A stretch of 64,000 nucleotides of DNA from JAHDNZ01 sp036721855 (GCA_036721855.1 DAIMKF010000007.1:5441-69440), one strand, 5' to 3'. Positions 8,559-17,915 are shown, counted from the stretch's first letter. Numbers and translations are program-made. The notes: a model not told the origin generated them from the sequence alone.

Positions 8559-9642
8559 AGCCGGTGTCTATGTACACCTGCCTTTTTGCCTAAAAAAATG
8601 TGCTTACTGTGATTTTTTGTCCCATCCCCCTCAAACAGGAGAAATTAAAGCCTATCTGGAGGCTCTGGAAATTGAGATTAAACGCTTTAATGTAGAGGGA
8701 CTCACATTGTTTATCGGTGGCGGTACCCCCTCAGTGGTACCGCCTGCTTTATTAGTAGAGTTGATTTTTAAATTAAATCAAGCCTACGGGCCCTTTTTTG
8801 AAGCTTCAATCGAGATTAATCCGGCTACCGTCGATAGAGACTACCTCCAAGCTTTGCTTTTTTCAGGCATAAATCGGCTTAGTATCGGTGTGCAAAGCTT
8901 TGACGATAGCACTTTGCAGCTGATGGGAAGGATTCATAATAGCCTGGAAGCTAAAGAGGCAATCTATTTGGCCAGAGAGGTTGGTTTTAAAAACATTAAT
9001 ATTGATCTTATCTATGGTTATCCGGGGACAGATTTAAATTCTTTGGAAAAGACCTTAAAAACAGCAGTCGCACTACCTGTTGAACATATTTCCTATTATG
9101 GCCTGCAACTTGAACCAGGTAGTGTGTTATATCAGAAAAACCCTACGCTAATTGCTGATGCGGAATTTGTCAAGATGTATTATCTGGGGCTGGAGATTTT
9201 CGAGAAAAACGGTTTTTTTCAGTATGAAGTCTCTAACTTTGCCAAAGAAGGTAAAGAATGCAGACACAACCTTATCTATTGGTATAATGAAGAGTATTTA
9301 GGATTAGGTGTAGGTGCCGTATCGCGTTTGGGGAGACTGAGGTTTAAGAATACCTCTTCAACTGATGGCTACATTACTAGCTTAAAAAATAATTTAAAGA
9401 TTATAGTCGAGCGTGAAAAACTGACAGATGAACTTTTATTAAAAGAAAATATTATGTTAGGACTAAGATTAAAAAAAGGCCTTAACCCTAAGCAGCTTTT
9501 TGGCAGGCCTTTAGAAGAAATTTATCCTTCGGAAACAGCTTTTTTGTTAAAAGAAGGGTTTCTGGAAAAAGTTGGGTCTAATATTAGATTGACAAAAAAA
9601 GCTCTTCCGATAATGAATACCGTAATTAGTAGCTTTTTTTGA
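8551..9642 (+). CDS. hemW: HemW, radical SAM heme chaperone
   Basis: The 363-residue protein begins with the radical SAM cluster motif CLKKCAYCDF (CX3CX2C) and has GGGTPS, SIGVQSF and the C-terminal HemN domain. HemW was long annotated as oxygen-independent coproporphyrinogen oxidase; members lacking the extended N-terminus of true HemN bind and deliver heme. It overlaps the end of lepA and precedes the heat-shock promoter. A second HemN-like enzyme (HemZ) is encoded at 39278-40717. Confidence 0.92.
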   Translation: MIKAGVYVHLPFCLKKCAYCDFLSHPPQTGEIKAYLEALEIEIKRFNVEGLTLFIGGGTPSVVPPALLVELIFKLNQAYGPFFEASIEINPATVDRDYLQALLFSGINRLSIGVQSFDDSTLQLMGRIHNSLEAKEAIYLAREVGFKNINIDLIYGYPGTDLNSLEKTLKTAVALPVEHISYYGLQLEPGSVLYQKNPTLIADAEFVKMYYLGLEIFEKNGFFQYEVSNFAKEGKECRHNLIYWYNEEYLGLGVGAVSRLGRLRFKNTSSTDGYITSLKNNLKIIVEREKLTDELLLKENIMLGLRLKKGLNPKQLFGRPLEEIYPSETAFLLKEGFLEKVGSNIRLTKKALPIMNTVISSFF

Positions 9643-9664
9643 GTGTGGTTATATTTTGTTATTG

Positions 9665-9693
9665 TTGACAATGATAGGTGCTAGTGGTATCTT
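9665..9693 (+). promoter_or_regulatory. SigA promoter of the hrcA-dnaK operon
   Basis: -35 TTGACA (9665-9670), 17-base spacer and -10 TATCTT (9688-9693). The CIRCE operator begins 13 bases downstream, so HrcA binding would block transcription start. Confidence 0.8.
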
Positions 9694-9706
9694 TATTTAT
9701 GAAGTA

Positions 9707-9733
9707 TTAGCACTCATCTTAAGTGAGTGCTAA
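9707..9733 (+). promoter_or_regulatory. CIRCE operator (HrcA binding site)
   Basis: TTAGCACTC (9707-9715), 9-base spacer, GAGTGCTAA (9725-9733): an exact match to the CIRCE consensus. It lies between the promoter and hrcA, the standard arrangement for heat-inducible autoregulation. Confidence 0.97.
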
Positions 9734-9754
9734 ACAAAGGGCTAGGTGATAGCT

Positions 9755-10786
9755 GTGAGCAACCTTAACGAACGCAAAAAATGCATACTAAGAGCTGTCA
9801 CCGATGACTATATAGATACGGCTGAACCGGTGGGCTCAAGAACAATTGCCAACAGATATCAACTCGGTATAAGTTCCGCTACCATTCGCAATGAAATGGC
9901 CGATCTTGAAGAAAGCGGCTATCTTTATCAGCCACACACCTCTGCAGGTAGAATACCCTCAGATAAAGGTTATCGTTATTATGTGGATGTTCTTGTAGAA
10001 AAAGAGCAGATTACCGGACAGGAGCAAGCCAAGATTGACCAGTTAGTTAATCTCAAAAAAGAGGTTATGGAAAAATTGATCAGCAGATCGACAAAGATCT
10101 TAGCCGAACTTACAGAGTATATTTCGGTGGCTGTAATTCCCAAGCACCACCAGGCGGTTTTTAAACATCTCCAACTTGTTTCTTTAGATCCTCACAACAT
10201 TCTGGCCATAATAGTTATTGAACCGGGAATTGTTGAAAATAAGATTATCTTTACCCCCAAAAGCTTTTTACCGAGTGAATTGGAACAGATTTCAAATCAT
10301 TTAAATAAAAAACTTAGAGGCATAAAAGTCGAAGCCATCAGCAGCAGTATTCTAAGAGAGATTAAAGATAGTTCTATAAAAGCCCAAGGCCTCCTAGAAT
10401 GTCTTTTGGAGTTGCTGGAAGAAAGATTTCAAGATTCAAAACAAGAGATGTTAATCTATGACGGAGTATTGCATCTTTTTGAACAACCTGAATTTCAGGA
10501 TCTAGATAAAACTAAGCTTTTATTGGGTATGATTGAACAAAGGCAGACCTTGGCTAGTATTCTTTTGGATTTAGCGTCAAGTTCCGGGGTTAAGGTTTCT
10601 ATCGGAGAGGAAAATACTAAACCGGAACTAAAAGAGCTTAGTCTTGTGACGGCAACTTACTATCTGAATGGGCAATCGATGGGCACAATAGGTGTTTTAG
10701 GCCCCACACGCATGGCCTATGGCCGAGCTATAACACTAGTGGAAGAGATAGCAGGAGTGTTAAGTGAACTAATGGATTCCTTTTAG
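9755..10786 (+). CDS. hrcA: Heat-inducible transcription repressor HrcA
   Basis: HrcA binds CIRCE and represses the operon; GroEL activity modulates it. The 343-residue length equals B. subtilis HrcA. The N-terminal winged helix carries EPVGSRTIA, SSATIRNEMADLEE and GYLYQPHTSAGRIPSDKGYR. I choose GTG 9755 because AGGTG lies 6 bases upstream; GTG 9746 overlaps that sequence. It is the first gene of hrcA-grpE-dnaK-dnaJ. Confidence 0.96.
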   Translation: MSNLNERKKCILRAVTDDYIDTAEPVGSRTIANRYQLGISSATIRNEMADLEESGYLYQPHTSAGRIPSDKGYRYYVDVLVEKEQITGQEQAKIDQLVNLKKEVMEKLISRSTKILAELTEYISVAVIPKHHQAVFKHLQLVSLDPHNILAIIVIEPGIVENKIIFTPKSFLPSELEQISNHLNKKLRGIKVEAISSSILREIKDSSIKAQGLLECLLELLEERFQDSKQEMLIYDGVLHLFEQPEFQDLDKTKLLLGMIEQRQTLASILLDLASSSGVKVSIGEENTKPELKELSLVTATYYLNGQSMGTIGVLGPTRMAYGRAITLVEEIAGVLSELMDSF

Positions 10787-10829
10787 AGGAGTATTTACGA
10801 ATCATCTTAATTAAAGGAGGGTTTTGCCG

Positions 10830-11369
10830 GTGAGCGAGGATCAAGAAAAAAAAGTTACATTCCAAGAGGCAGTAACTGCTAATGAAACGGAAACTTTTAT
10901 CGATCCGGCTAAGCCAGAAGGTAGCTTGGAAAAAGAAGAAGATTTTGCTGAAAAAGCAGCTCTTTTGGAGACACAGATAGAGGAGGTAACAAAGCTCTAT
11001 TTGCGTCTACAGGCTGACTTTAGCAATTATAAACGCCGGGTAGAAAGAGAAAAAGAAGACCTTTTTCTAACAGCCAACAGTGATCTAATCAGTAAGATGT
11101 TGCCCGTTTTGGACAGCCTGGAAAAAGCTGAAGAGATGGGGGATAGCGGCGTTTTACAGATTTTCAAACAACTGCGGGATATTTTAGAAAAAGAAGGTCT
11201 AAAACCTATAGATGCTGTAGGTAAACCCTTTGATCCCACTTACCATCAGGCGGTAGACCAAGTGGTAAGTGATGAGTATGAAGCTGGTACTGTAGTTGAG
11301 GATTTACGTAAAGGCTATTGTTTTTGTGGTAATTTAATTCGCCCTAGTATGGTCAGGGTTGCAAAGTAG
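10830..11369 (+). CDS. grpE: GrpE, nucleotide exchange factor for DnaK
   Basis: The 179-residue protein has an acidic N-terminal tail, a coiled-coil from about residue 45 (LLETQIEEV, DFSNYKRRVEREK) and the beta-wing domain with GKPFDPTYHQAV and GYCFCGNLIRPSMVRVAK. GTG 10830 has AAAGGAGGG 8 bases upstream; TTG 10824 is only 2 bases from it. It lies 12 bases before dnaK in the same transcript. Confidence 0.95.
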   Translation: MSEDQEKKVTFQEAVTANETETFIDPAKPEGSLEKEEDFAEKAALLETQIEEVTKLYLRLQADFSNYKRRVEREKEDLFLTANSDLISKMLPVLDSLEKAEEMGDSGVLQIFKQLRDILEKEGLKPIDAVGKPFDPTYHQAVDQVVSDEYEAGTVVEDLRKGYCFCGNLIRPSMVRVAK

Positions 11370-11381
11370 GAGGTAGGTCAA

Positions 11382-13172
11382 ATGGGTAAAATAATTGGTA
11401 TCGATTTAGGTACTACAAATTCAGTTGTGGCAGTAATGGAAGGTGGCGAACCGACAGTAATAACAAACGCCGAGGGTAATCGCACTACTCCTTCAGTGGT
11501 GGCTTTTAAGGAAGATGGCGAAAAACTCGTGGGTGAACTGGCTAAACGCCAAGCAGTCCTTAATCCCGATCGGACGATTGCATCTATTAAAAGGCACATG
11601 GGAAGTGACTTTAAAGCTGATATCAGCGGTAAAAAATATACACCCCAGGAGATATCGGCTTTTATCCTCATGAAGTTAAAAGAAGATGCTGAACAGTATC
11701 TGGGAGAGAAAGTAACTCAGGCAGTTATTACCGTACCTGCCTATTTTAAGGACGCTCAACGCCAAGCAACCAAAGATGCCGGTCGCATTGCAGGACTTGA
11801 AGTACTAAGAATTATTAATGAACCTACAGCTGCGGCTATGGCCTATGGACTAGATAAAGTTGAAGATAACGAAACAATCCTTGTCTTTGACCTAGGCGGT
11901 GGAACCTTTGATGTATCAATACTAGAAATCGGTGACGGCGTTTTTGAGGTAAAAGCTACTAGCGGCAATACAAAGCTTGGTGGCGACGATTTTGATAATC
12001 GGGTGGTTAAATACTTAGTCAGCGAATTTAAAACCAAGGAAGGTGTGGATTTAAGCAAAGATAAACAAGCCATGCAAAGACTTGGCGAAGCTGCTGAGAA
12101 TGCTAAAAAAGAACTATCCAATGTTCTTTCCACCACAATTAATCTTCCGTATATCACAGTAACCCAAGATGGTCCCAAACATCTGGAAATTTCATTAACC
12201 AGAGCTAAATTTGATGAACTTACCAGAGACTTGGTGGAAGCAACAATTGAACCTACCAAAGTTGCTCTTAACGATGCCGGTCTAAAACCAACAGGTATCG
12301 ACAAAGTGATTCTTGTTGGAGGTTCGACCAGAATCCCAGCCGTCCAGGAGGCAATTAAAAAATATCTAGGCAAAGAACCCCACAAAGGTATCAACCCTGA
12401 CGAATGTGTATCTATCGGTGCGGCCATTCAAGCTGGTGTCCTTGGTGGCGAAGTTCATGACATAGTCCTTTTGGATGTCACACCTCTGTCACTAGGCATT
12501 GAAACAGAAGGCGGCATCTTCAGCAAGATGATTGAACGCAATACTACTATTCCTACCAGTAAATCTCAGATCTTTACCACAGCTGCCGATAATCAAACTG
12601 CTGTAACCATCAATGTCTTACAGGGTGAAAGACCACTGGCTAAAGATAATATTAGTCTGGGAAGCTTTAATCTTGAAGGTATTCCGCCGGCACGAAGGGG
12701 AGTACCACAAATTGAAGTTACCTTTGATATAGATGTTAACGGTATTGTCAATGTTTCAGCCAAAGATAAAGGTACCGGCCGGGAAAACCGGATTACCGTT
12801 ACCGGCTCTAAGTCTCTTTCCGAGACTGAGATCGAAAGAATGGTTAAAGACGCTGAAGCTCACAAAGCTGACGATGAAACCAGAAAACAGGAGATTGAAC
12901 TAAGAAATGAAGCCCAGACATTACTTTATTCGATAGACAGAACCCTGGAAGATGTTAAAGATAAAGTCAGTGAAGAACAAAAAGCCGAGCTTGAAGAGGC
13001 TAAAAAACAGCTTAGTGATGCGTTGGCAACAGATAATATAGATGAAATCAAGGCTAAAAAAGACAACCTTGAAAAAATACTCTATGATCTAAGTGCAGAA
13101 ATCTATAAGGAGACTCAGGGAAAAGATGACCCCCAACCTGAAGCAGGTGGAGATCAGGTAGATGTGGAATAA
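11382..13172 (+). CDS. dnaK: Chaperone DnaK (Hsp70)
   Basis: The 596-residue protein has the ATPase domain (IGIDLGTTNS, VFDLGGGTFDVS, VGGSTRIPAVQ), the linker (VLLDVTPLSLGIE) and substrate-binding domain with lid; length fits the shorter lid of Gram-positive DnaK. The ATG has AGGAGGTAGGTC just upstream. The gene is followed by an intrinsic terminator (13180-13204) before dnaJ, which would keep DnaJ levels below DnaK. Confidence 0.98.
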   Translation: MGKIIGIDLGTTNSVVAVMEGGEPTVITNAEGNRTTPSVVAFKEDGEKLVGELAKRQAVLNPDRTIASIKRHMGSDFKADISGKKYTPQEISAFILMKLKEDAEQYLGEKVTQAVITVPAYFKDAQRQATKDAGRIAGLEVLRIINEPTAAAMAYGLDKVEDNETILVFDLGGGTFDVSILEIGDGVFEVKATSGNTKLGGDDFDNRVVKYLVSEFKTKEGVDLSKDKQAMQRLGEAAENAKKELSNVLSTTINLPYITVTQDGPKHLEISLTRAKFDELTRDLVEATIEPTKVALNDAGLKPTGIDKVILVGGSTRIPAVQEAIKKYLGKEPHKGINPDECVSIGAAIQAGVLGGEVHDIVLLDVTPLSLGIETEGGIFSKMIERNTTIPTSKSQIFTTAADNQTAVTINVLQGERPLAKDNISLGSFNLEGIPPARRGVPQIEVTFDIDVNGIVNVSAKDKGTGRENRITVTGSKSLSETEIERMVKDAEAHKADDETRKQEIELRNEAQTLLYSIDRTLEDVKDKVSEEQKAELEEAKKQLSDALATDNIDEIKAKKDNLEKILYDLSAEIYKETQGKDDPQPEAGGDQVDVE

Positions 13173-13179
13173 TTAATTG

Positions 13180-13204
13180 GGGCGGTAAGGGCCGCCCTTT
13201 TTTT
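13180..13204 (+). terminator. Intercistronic terminator between dnaK and dnaJ
   Basis: GGGCGG (13180-13185) pairs with CCGCCC (13192-13197), loop TAAGGG, followed by seven T. It lies 7 bases past the dnaK stop and probably acts as a leaky attenuator, since dnaJ has no obvious promoter of its own. Confidence 0.85.
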
Positions 13205-13236
13205 AAGCCCAGGTTAAAGCTGGAGGTGCTCTTTAA

Positions 13237-14376
13237 GTGAGTGCGAATAAAAAAGATTATTATGAAATACTCGGTGTTGAAAAAAATGCTTCAAAAGATG
13301 AACTAAAAAAGGCCTACCGCCAACTGGCAAAAAAATACCATCCGGATTTAAACAAAAAAGATCCCCAAGCTGAAGATAAGTTCAAAGAAATCAACGAAGC
13401 TTATCAAGTTTTAAGTGATGATGAAGCCCGGGCTAAATATGATCAATTCGGCCATGCCGCTTTTGATCAAGCTTCAGGCGGAGGGGCAGGTCCTTTCGGC
13501 GACTTTTTTGGTGATTTCGGCGATTTTGGTGACATCTTTGATCTCTTTGGCAGCTTTACAGGTAGCAGTAGGCGCAAAGGGCCGACAAGAGGCCAGGATA
13601 TCACTGTAACTATAGATATTTCTTTTGAAGAAGCAGCCTTTGGTACAACAAAGAATATAAAATACAAACGCTTAACAATCTGTCCAAAATGCAATGGCAA
13701 TGGAGCCGAACCTGGGACACCAATTACCCAATGCCCGGACTGTCATGGCCAGGGTCAGATAAGGCAGGAGGTCAATACCATCTTTGGTCGCAGTGTAACT
13801 GTAAGACCTTGCCCTACCTGTCGCGGTGATGGTCGTATTGCTAAAACGCCCTGTTCAAACTGTAGAGGTGAAGGTAGAGCCTACCTAGATGAACAGATGG
13901 AGATAAAGATTCCTCCAGGGGTTGATACCGGCAATAGGGTTATTGCCAGAGGCAAAGGTGGCAAAGGAGAATTGGGAGGTCCATTTGGAGATTTAGTTCT
14001 TAATATAAGAGTGCGTCCCCATGAGGTTTTTAAACGTCAGGGAGCTGATTTGCTTTTAGAGGTACCGGTCTCATTTGCCCAGGCAGCCCTAGGTGATGAA
14101 ATTGAGATTCCTTCTCTCGAGGGCTCATTTCAAACTTATAAAATTCCAAGCGGGATCCAGTCGGGAGATATAAGACGCCTCAGAGGTCAGGGAATTACTA
14201 TATTAAATAGTTCCAACAAAGGAGATCTCATTGTTACTTTTAAGGTGGTAACACCAAAAAGGCTTTCTTTGGAAGAGCGTGAGATCTTTGAAAAATTATT
14301 AAAAATTCAAGATCCTGAAGCCGATTCAAGATCTTCATTTCAGAGATTTGTTGATCGCCTAAAGGGTAAAAAGTGA
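13237..14376 (+). CDS. dnaJ: Chaperone DnaJ (Hsp40)
   Basis: The 379-residue DnaK co-chaperone has a J domain (YYEILGVEKNAS, KYHPDLN with the HPD triad), a Gly/Phe-rich linker (residues about 80-110), four zinc-binding CxxCxGxG repeats (CPKCNGNG, CPDCHGQG, CPTCRGDG, CSNCRGEG) and the C-terminal substrate domain: full type I architecture. GTG 13237 is preceded by TGGAGGTG. It is followed 12 bases later by prmA. Confidence 0.97.
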   Translation: MSANKKDYYEILGVEKNASKDELKKAYRQLAKKYHPDLNKKDPQAEDKFKEINEAYQVLSDDEARAKYDQFGHAAFDQASGGGAGPFGDFFGDFGDFGDIFDLFGSFTGSSRRKGPTRGQDITVTIDISFEEAAFGTTKNIKYKRLTICPKCNGNGAEPGTPITQCPDCHGQGQIRQEVNTIFGRSVTVRPCPTCRGDGRIAKTPCSNCRGEGRAYLDEQMEIKIPPGVDTGNRVIARGKGGKGELGGPFGDLVLNIRVRPHEVFKRQGADLLLEVPVSFAQAALGDEIEIPSLEGSFQTYKIPSGIQSGDIRRLRGQGITILNSSNKGDLIVTFKVVTPKRLSLEEREIFEKLLKIQDPEADSRSSFQRFVDRLKGKK

Positions 14377-14388
14377 GGAGGTTCCAAA

Positions 14389-15201
14389 ATGAAGTGGCTT
14401 GAGGTAACAGTTCCTTTTAATAACACTGATAAAGAGCTGCTCCTTATCAACCTTCTCGAGTTAGGGATTCAGGGTGTAATAGAAGATGATACAAACTATA
14501 AATTTTACCTACCCGGCTCTACTAACCTGACAGAATTAAAAAACAAAGTAGGAAAAACTTGGGGAAAGTTTAGTTTAAATGATATTAAAGACGAAAACTG
14601 GGGCGAAAACTGGAAACAGTATTGGCATGTTAATAAAATAGCTCGCTTTGTAATTGTTCCAAGTTGGGAACAATATAACAAAAGTTCTGACGAAATTATC
14701 ATCGACCTTGATCCCGGGATGGCCTTTGGTACAGGTGCACACGAATCAACTACTTTAATGTTGGAACTTTTAGCAGATAAAAGCCCACATTTAGTTTTTG
14801 ATATAGGTAGTGGTTCTGGTATTTTAGCGATTGCAGCCGCAAAGCTTAATGCTTTAGTCTATGCTTTTGATATCGATCCTTTAGCCACTCAGGCCACTAG
14901 AGACAATGCCGAAAAAAACGGAGTCTCAAAAAATATTAAGGTTGTAGATGGAAACCTCCTAGAAGATGACAGCCTCTTTCCCCAAGAGGTACCGGATTTA
15001 GTTTTAACTAATATTTTAGCGGAGGTAATTGTAGAGTTTATACCTCTTTTAAAAAAGCGACTCTCTCATTTTACCTGGCTGCTATCCGGTATTATTGATG
15101 AGCGGGTTCTTTTTGTGGAAGAAAACCTTAAAAATAATGGCTTTACTATTAAAAAGCGACTAGATAAAGGTGAATGGACTGCTTTGGAGGCGATTATCTA
15201 G
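14389..15201 (+). CDS. prmA: Ribosomal protein L11 methyltransferase
   Basis: This SAM-dependent enzyme trimethylates uL11. It has DPGMAFGTGAHESTT, the SAM-binding FDIGSGSGILAIAAAK and TNILAEVI motifs. At 270 residues it is shorter than the usual 290-315; the shortening is in the N-terminal substrate-recognition domain, while the catalytic domain is complete. ATG 14389 follows GTGAGGAGG. It shares its last base with the rsmE start, so the two are translationally coupled. Confidence 0.93.
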   Translation: MKWLEVTVPFNNTDKELLLINLLELGIQGVIEDDTNYKFYLPGSTNLTELKNKVGKTWGKFSLNDIKDENWGENWKQYWHVNKIARFVIVPSWEQYNKSSDEIIIDLDPGMAFGTGAHESTTLMLELLADKSPHLVFDIGSGSGILAIAAAKLNALVYAFDIDPLATQATRDNAEKNGVSKNIKVVDGNLLEDDSLFPQEVPDLVLTNILAEVIVEFIPLLKKRLSHFTWLLSGIIDERVLFVEENLKNNGFTIKKRLDKGEWTALEAII

Positions 15202-15941
15202 TGCAACAGTTTTTTGTGTCTAAACCCTTACCCCTTTTAGGGATAGAGCTAGAGATTTCTGATGAACAAGTCCAACATATGCAGGTTTTACGGCTAAAAA
15301 GAGGAGAAAAACTGCTTCTTTCCGATGGTAACAGGTTAGTTGAAGGGCAACTGCTTTTACTAGATAAAAACAAAGCCAAAATCCAAATTACCGCTGAGCA
15401 TAAATCGACTGAACCACCATATAACATCACCCTTTTTCAGGGGCTACCCAAAGGAGATAAACTCGATTTTATCGTTCAAAAGGCAGTGGAATTAGGGGTA
15501 CACCAAGTAATACCCGTGCAGACTAGCCTAAGTGTCAGCAGATGGGCAAAGGATAAAACCAGCCATAAAATCCAACGTTTAAATCGGATAGCCTTAGAAG
15601 CTGCTAAACAGGCACACAGAGTAAAATGTCCTAAGGTAGAAGACCTGCTTTTGTGGCCGGAGTTTTTAGAAAAGTGGCATAATTTATCCGGCCTAAAACT
15701 TGCCTTCTGGGAAGAAGCCCAACCGGATAGTTTCTCTCTCCAGCGGGTCTTAAAAGAAAAACCTGAAGAGGTTTTTCTTTTAATCGGACCGGAAGGAGGA
15801 CTGTCTAAAGAAGAAGTTAGTGCTTTGGCTAGTCCTTGCTATTCTCTTGGGCCAAGGATTTTACGTACCGAAACAGCAAGCCTTACCGCACTGGCCATTA
15901 TAATGTATAGCCTGGAATTGAAAGGGGAGGACAGCTTTTGA
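15201..15941 (+). CDS. rsmE: 16S rRNA m3U1498 methyltransferase RsmE
   Basis: This SPOUT methyltransferase makes N3-methyluridine 1498 in 16S rRNA. The 246-residue protein has an N-terminal PUA-like domain and the C-terminal knot with LIGPEGGLSKEE and LGPRILRTETAS. I choose GTG 15201, overlapping the last base of the prmA stop, with TTGGAGGCG 9 bases upstream, which gives the standard N-terminus MQQFFV. It overlaps mtaB by 4 bases. Confidence 0.95.
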   Translation: MQQFFVSKPLPLLGIELEISDEQVQHMQVLRLKRGEKLLLSDGNRLVEGQLLLLDKNKAKIQITAEHKSTEPPYNITLFQGLPKGDKLDFIVQKAVELGVHQVIPVQTSLSVSRWAKDKTSHKIQRLNRIALEAAKQAHRVKCPKVEDLLLWPEFLEKWHNLSGLKLAFWEEAQPDSFSLQRVLKEKPEEVFLLIGPEGGLSKEEVSALASPCYSLGPRILRTETASLTALAIIMYSLELKGEDSF

Positions 15942-17227
15942 GCAAGATTGCTGCCTATACTCTTGGCTGTAAGGTTAATCAGTATGATACGGAAGGTGTT
16001 TTAAGCCATTTTAAGCAAAATGGCTACGAAATAGTTGCTTTTTCTCATCCGGCTGACATCTATCTTATTAACACCTGTACCGTAACGGCTGAGAGTGACA
16101 AAAAATCACGCCAGATAATTAGAAGAGCAAGAGAACATAATCCGGAGGCAGTAATTGTGGTAATGGGCTGTTATGCTCAAACCGCCATCGAGGAAGTTAA
16201 AAAGATTCCCGGTGTTGATGTTATCATCGGTACTTCGAATCGAGATCAGCTGGTTAAATTGGTCGAGGAATATCAAACAGATCATAAAAAACGAATATTA
16301 GTTACCGACCCGGAAGTCTTTGAAGATTTAAAAGCTACCTACCATGAAAGAACCAGAGCTTATATTAAAATTGAAGATGGTTGTGAGAATTATTGCTCTT
16401 ATTGTAAAATTCCTTATGCCAGAGGGAAAATCAGAAGTAAAGCACCGGAATCGGTGTTAGATGAAGTTAAATCTTTGGCAGATACCGGTGTCAAAGAAGT
16501 TATTTTTACCGGTATTCATCTTGGCTATTACGGCCGAGATCTTTTGGGTTGGAATTTAGCCAAGATTTTAAAAGCAACCTTAAAAATTCCTGGGATCAGG
16601 GTTAGACTAAGTTCTCTGGATCCTCATGAGGTAGATGAGGAGATTATTGAACTGTTAGAAGAACCCTCTTTTTGCAGACATTTGCATATTCCCTTACAGA
16701 GTGGTACGGATAAAATTCTACATGCTATGAATCGAAATTATGATACCGCTTACTATAGGTCTCTGATAGAAAGGTTGCAGAAATATTCACCACTTGGTTT
16801 GACTACAGATGTTATTGTCGGTTTTCCCACCGAGACTGAAGAAGACTTTCTTAAAACCTGTGCTTTTGTTCAGGAAATGAAATTTACCAGACTCCATGTC
16901 TTTCCTTTTTCACGACGTAAAGGTACCAAAGCCTATTTTTTACCTGATCAACTACCAAGAGTTGAAAAGCAAAGGCGAGCTAAAGAACTTATTGCCATAG
17001 GTAATAAGCTGATGCTCTCTTATCATAAAAGCCAAATAGGCAGACTGGCCCAGGTAGTTGTGGAACAGGAGACAAAACTTGCGGGTAAAAGTTATTACTT
17101 GGGCACAACTGAAGACTATATTAAAGTCCATGTTCCCAAATCAAAGCCAAGTAGCGGCCTTGCCCAAGTTAAACTGGATAAGGTTTATGCAAGTGGAATG
17201 TTAGGTTGCCTGCTAGAAACTGTCTAA
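15938..17227 (+). CDS. mtaB: tRNA t6A methylthiotransferase MtaB
   Basis: This radical SAM enzyme converts t6A37 to ms2t6A in ANN-decoding tRNAs. The 429-residue protein has the N-terminal UPF0004 cluster cysteines (TLGCKVNQYD, NTCTVT, MGCYAQ), the radical SAM CENYCSYCKIPYARG and a C-terminal TRAM domain. The start is TTG, overlapping the rsmE stop, with GGGGAGG upstream. Order dnaJ-prmA-rsmE-mtaB matches B. subtilis dnaJ-yqeT-yqeU-yqeV. Confidence 0.94.
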   Translation: MSKIAAYTLGCKVNQYDTEGVLSHFKQNGYEIVAFSHPADIYLINTCTVTAESDKKSRQIIRRAREHNPEAVIVVMGCYAQTAIEEVKKIPGVDVIIGTSNRDQLVKLVEEYQTDHKKRILVTDPEVFEDLKATYHERTRAYIKIEDGCENYCSYCKIPYARGKIRSKAPESVLDEVKSLADTGVKEVIFTGIHLGYYGRDLLGWNLAKILKATLKIPGIRVRLSSLDPHEVDEEIIELLEEPSFCRHLHIPLQSGTDKILHAMNRNYDTAYYRSLIERLQKYSPLGLTTDVIVGFPTETEEDFLKTCAFVQEMKFTRLHVFPFSRRKGTKAYFLPDQLPRVEKQRRAKELIAIGNKLMLSYHKSQIGRLAQVVVEQETKLAGKSYYLGTTEDYIKVHVPKSKPSSGLAQVKLDKVYASGMLGCLLETV

Positions 17228-17303
17228 ACATAAATTGATTCTGCAGGAATTATTAATTTTGGGGAGAATATGTTACTATCCATGGGTGAGAGGAGGTGTA
17301 GGT

Positions 17304-17651
17304 GTGCCTGAAGATTGTATTTTTTGTAAAATTGCTCGTAAAGACATACCCAGCACAATAGTCTATGAAGATGATCTAGTTACAGCTTTTAGAGATATTG
17401 CTCCACAAGCACCCGTGCACATTGTCTTAATACCAAAAAAGCATATTAGTACGGTTTTGAGTCTAACGCATGAAGACAAAGAATTAATCGGTCACATGTT
17501 TTTAGTCGCCGCCTCCCTTGCCAGAGAGCAGCAGATTGCCCAAGATGGCTTTCGACTGGTGACAAACTGTAACCGCGATGGCGGTCAATCAGTATTTCAC
17601 TTGCATATGCATCTTTTGGGTGGCCGTTCTCTTACATGGCCTCCTGGATAA
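17304..17651 (+). CDS. HIT-family nucleotide-binding protein
   Basis: The 115-residue protein has the Hint-type N-terminus DCIFCKIARKDIPS and the histidine triad HLHMHLL near the C-terminus, so it is probably a purine nucleoside phosphoramidase or hydrolase of the HinT group. An upstream in-frame ATG at 17235 would add 23 residues lacking similarity; GTG 17304 with AGGAGGTG 5 bases upstream gives the canonical start MPEDCIFC. Confidence 0.92.
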   Translation: MPEDCIFCKIARKDIPSTIVYEDDLVTAFRDIAPQAPVHIVLIPKKHISTVLSLTHEDKELIGHMFLVAASLAREQQIAQDGFRLVTNCNRDGGQSVFHLHMHLLGGRSLTWPPG

Positions 17652-17700
17652 ACCTTGGGTTATTTGGCTGTTTATCAGAGAGTCGGGGAGGAGGGAGAAT

Positions 17701-17880
17701 ATGGCTGAAGTAAGAGTTGGAAAAAATGAGGACCTTGATCAAGCTCTCCGACGTTTTAAAACTAAGTGTCGGCGTGCTGGCATCTTCGCTGAATCACGCA
17801 AGCATGAGCACTATGAAAAACCTAGCGTGCGTAAGAAGAAGAAGCGTGAAGAAGCAAGAAAAAGGGGTCGCTCCTTTTAA
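17701..17880 (+). CDS. rpsU: 30S ribosomal protein S21 (bS21)
   Basis: The 59-residue basic protein (MAEVRVGKNE, RRFKTKCRRAGIF, KPSVRKKKKREEARKRG) binds near the anti-Shine-Dalgarno region of 16S rRNA. ATG 17701 is preceded by GGGGAGGAGGGAGA; an in-frame ATG at 17578 inside the HIT gene is not credible. The usual next gene, yqeY, is missing; a sigma/anti-sigma pair takes its place. A terminator follows directly. Confidence 0.95.
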   Translation: MAEVRVGKNEDLDQALRRFKTKCRRAGIFAESRKHEHYEKPSVRKKKKREEARKRGRSF

Positions 17881-17885
17881 CTATT

Positions 17886-17915
17886 GGGGGTTGTCCATTT
17901 GGGCACCCCTTTTTT
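17886..17915 (+). terminator. rpsU terminator
   Basis: GGGG plus TGTCC (17887-17896 with a 2-base bulge) pairs with GGGCACCCC (17901-17909), followed by about seven T. It separates rpsU from the sigma-factor operon. Confidence 0.75.

Noticed and set aside
11843..12427. Long antisense frame inside dnaK
   Set aside because: It is a mirror of dnaK codon structure, without a ribosome site or family resemblance.
17235..17303. N-terminal extension of the HIT protein
   Set aside because: The 23 extra residues do not match the family, and GTG 17304 has AGGAGGTG at ideal spacing.
17578..17700. N-terminal extension of rpsU
   Set aside because: The extension overlaps the HIT gene and has no S21 similarity; ATG 17701 has an excellent ribosome site.
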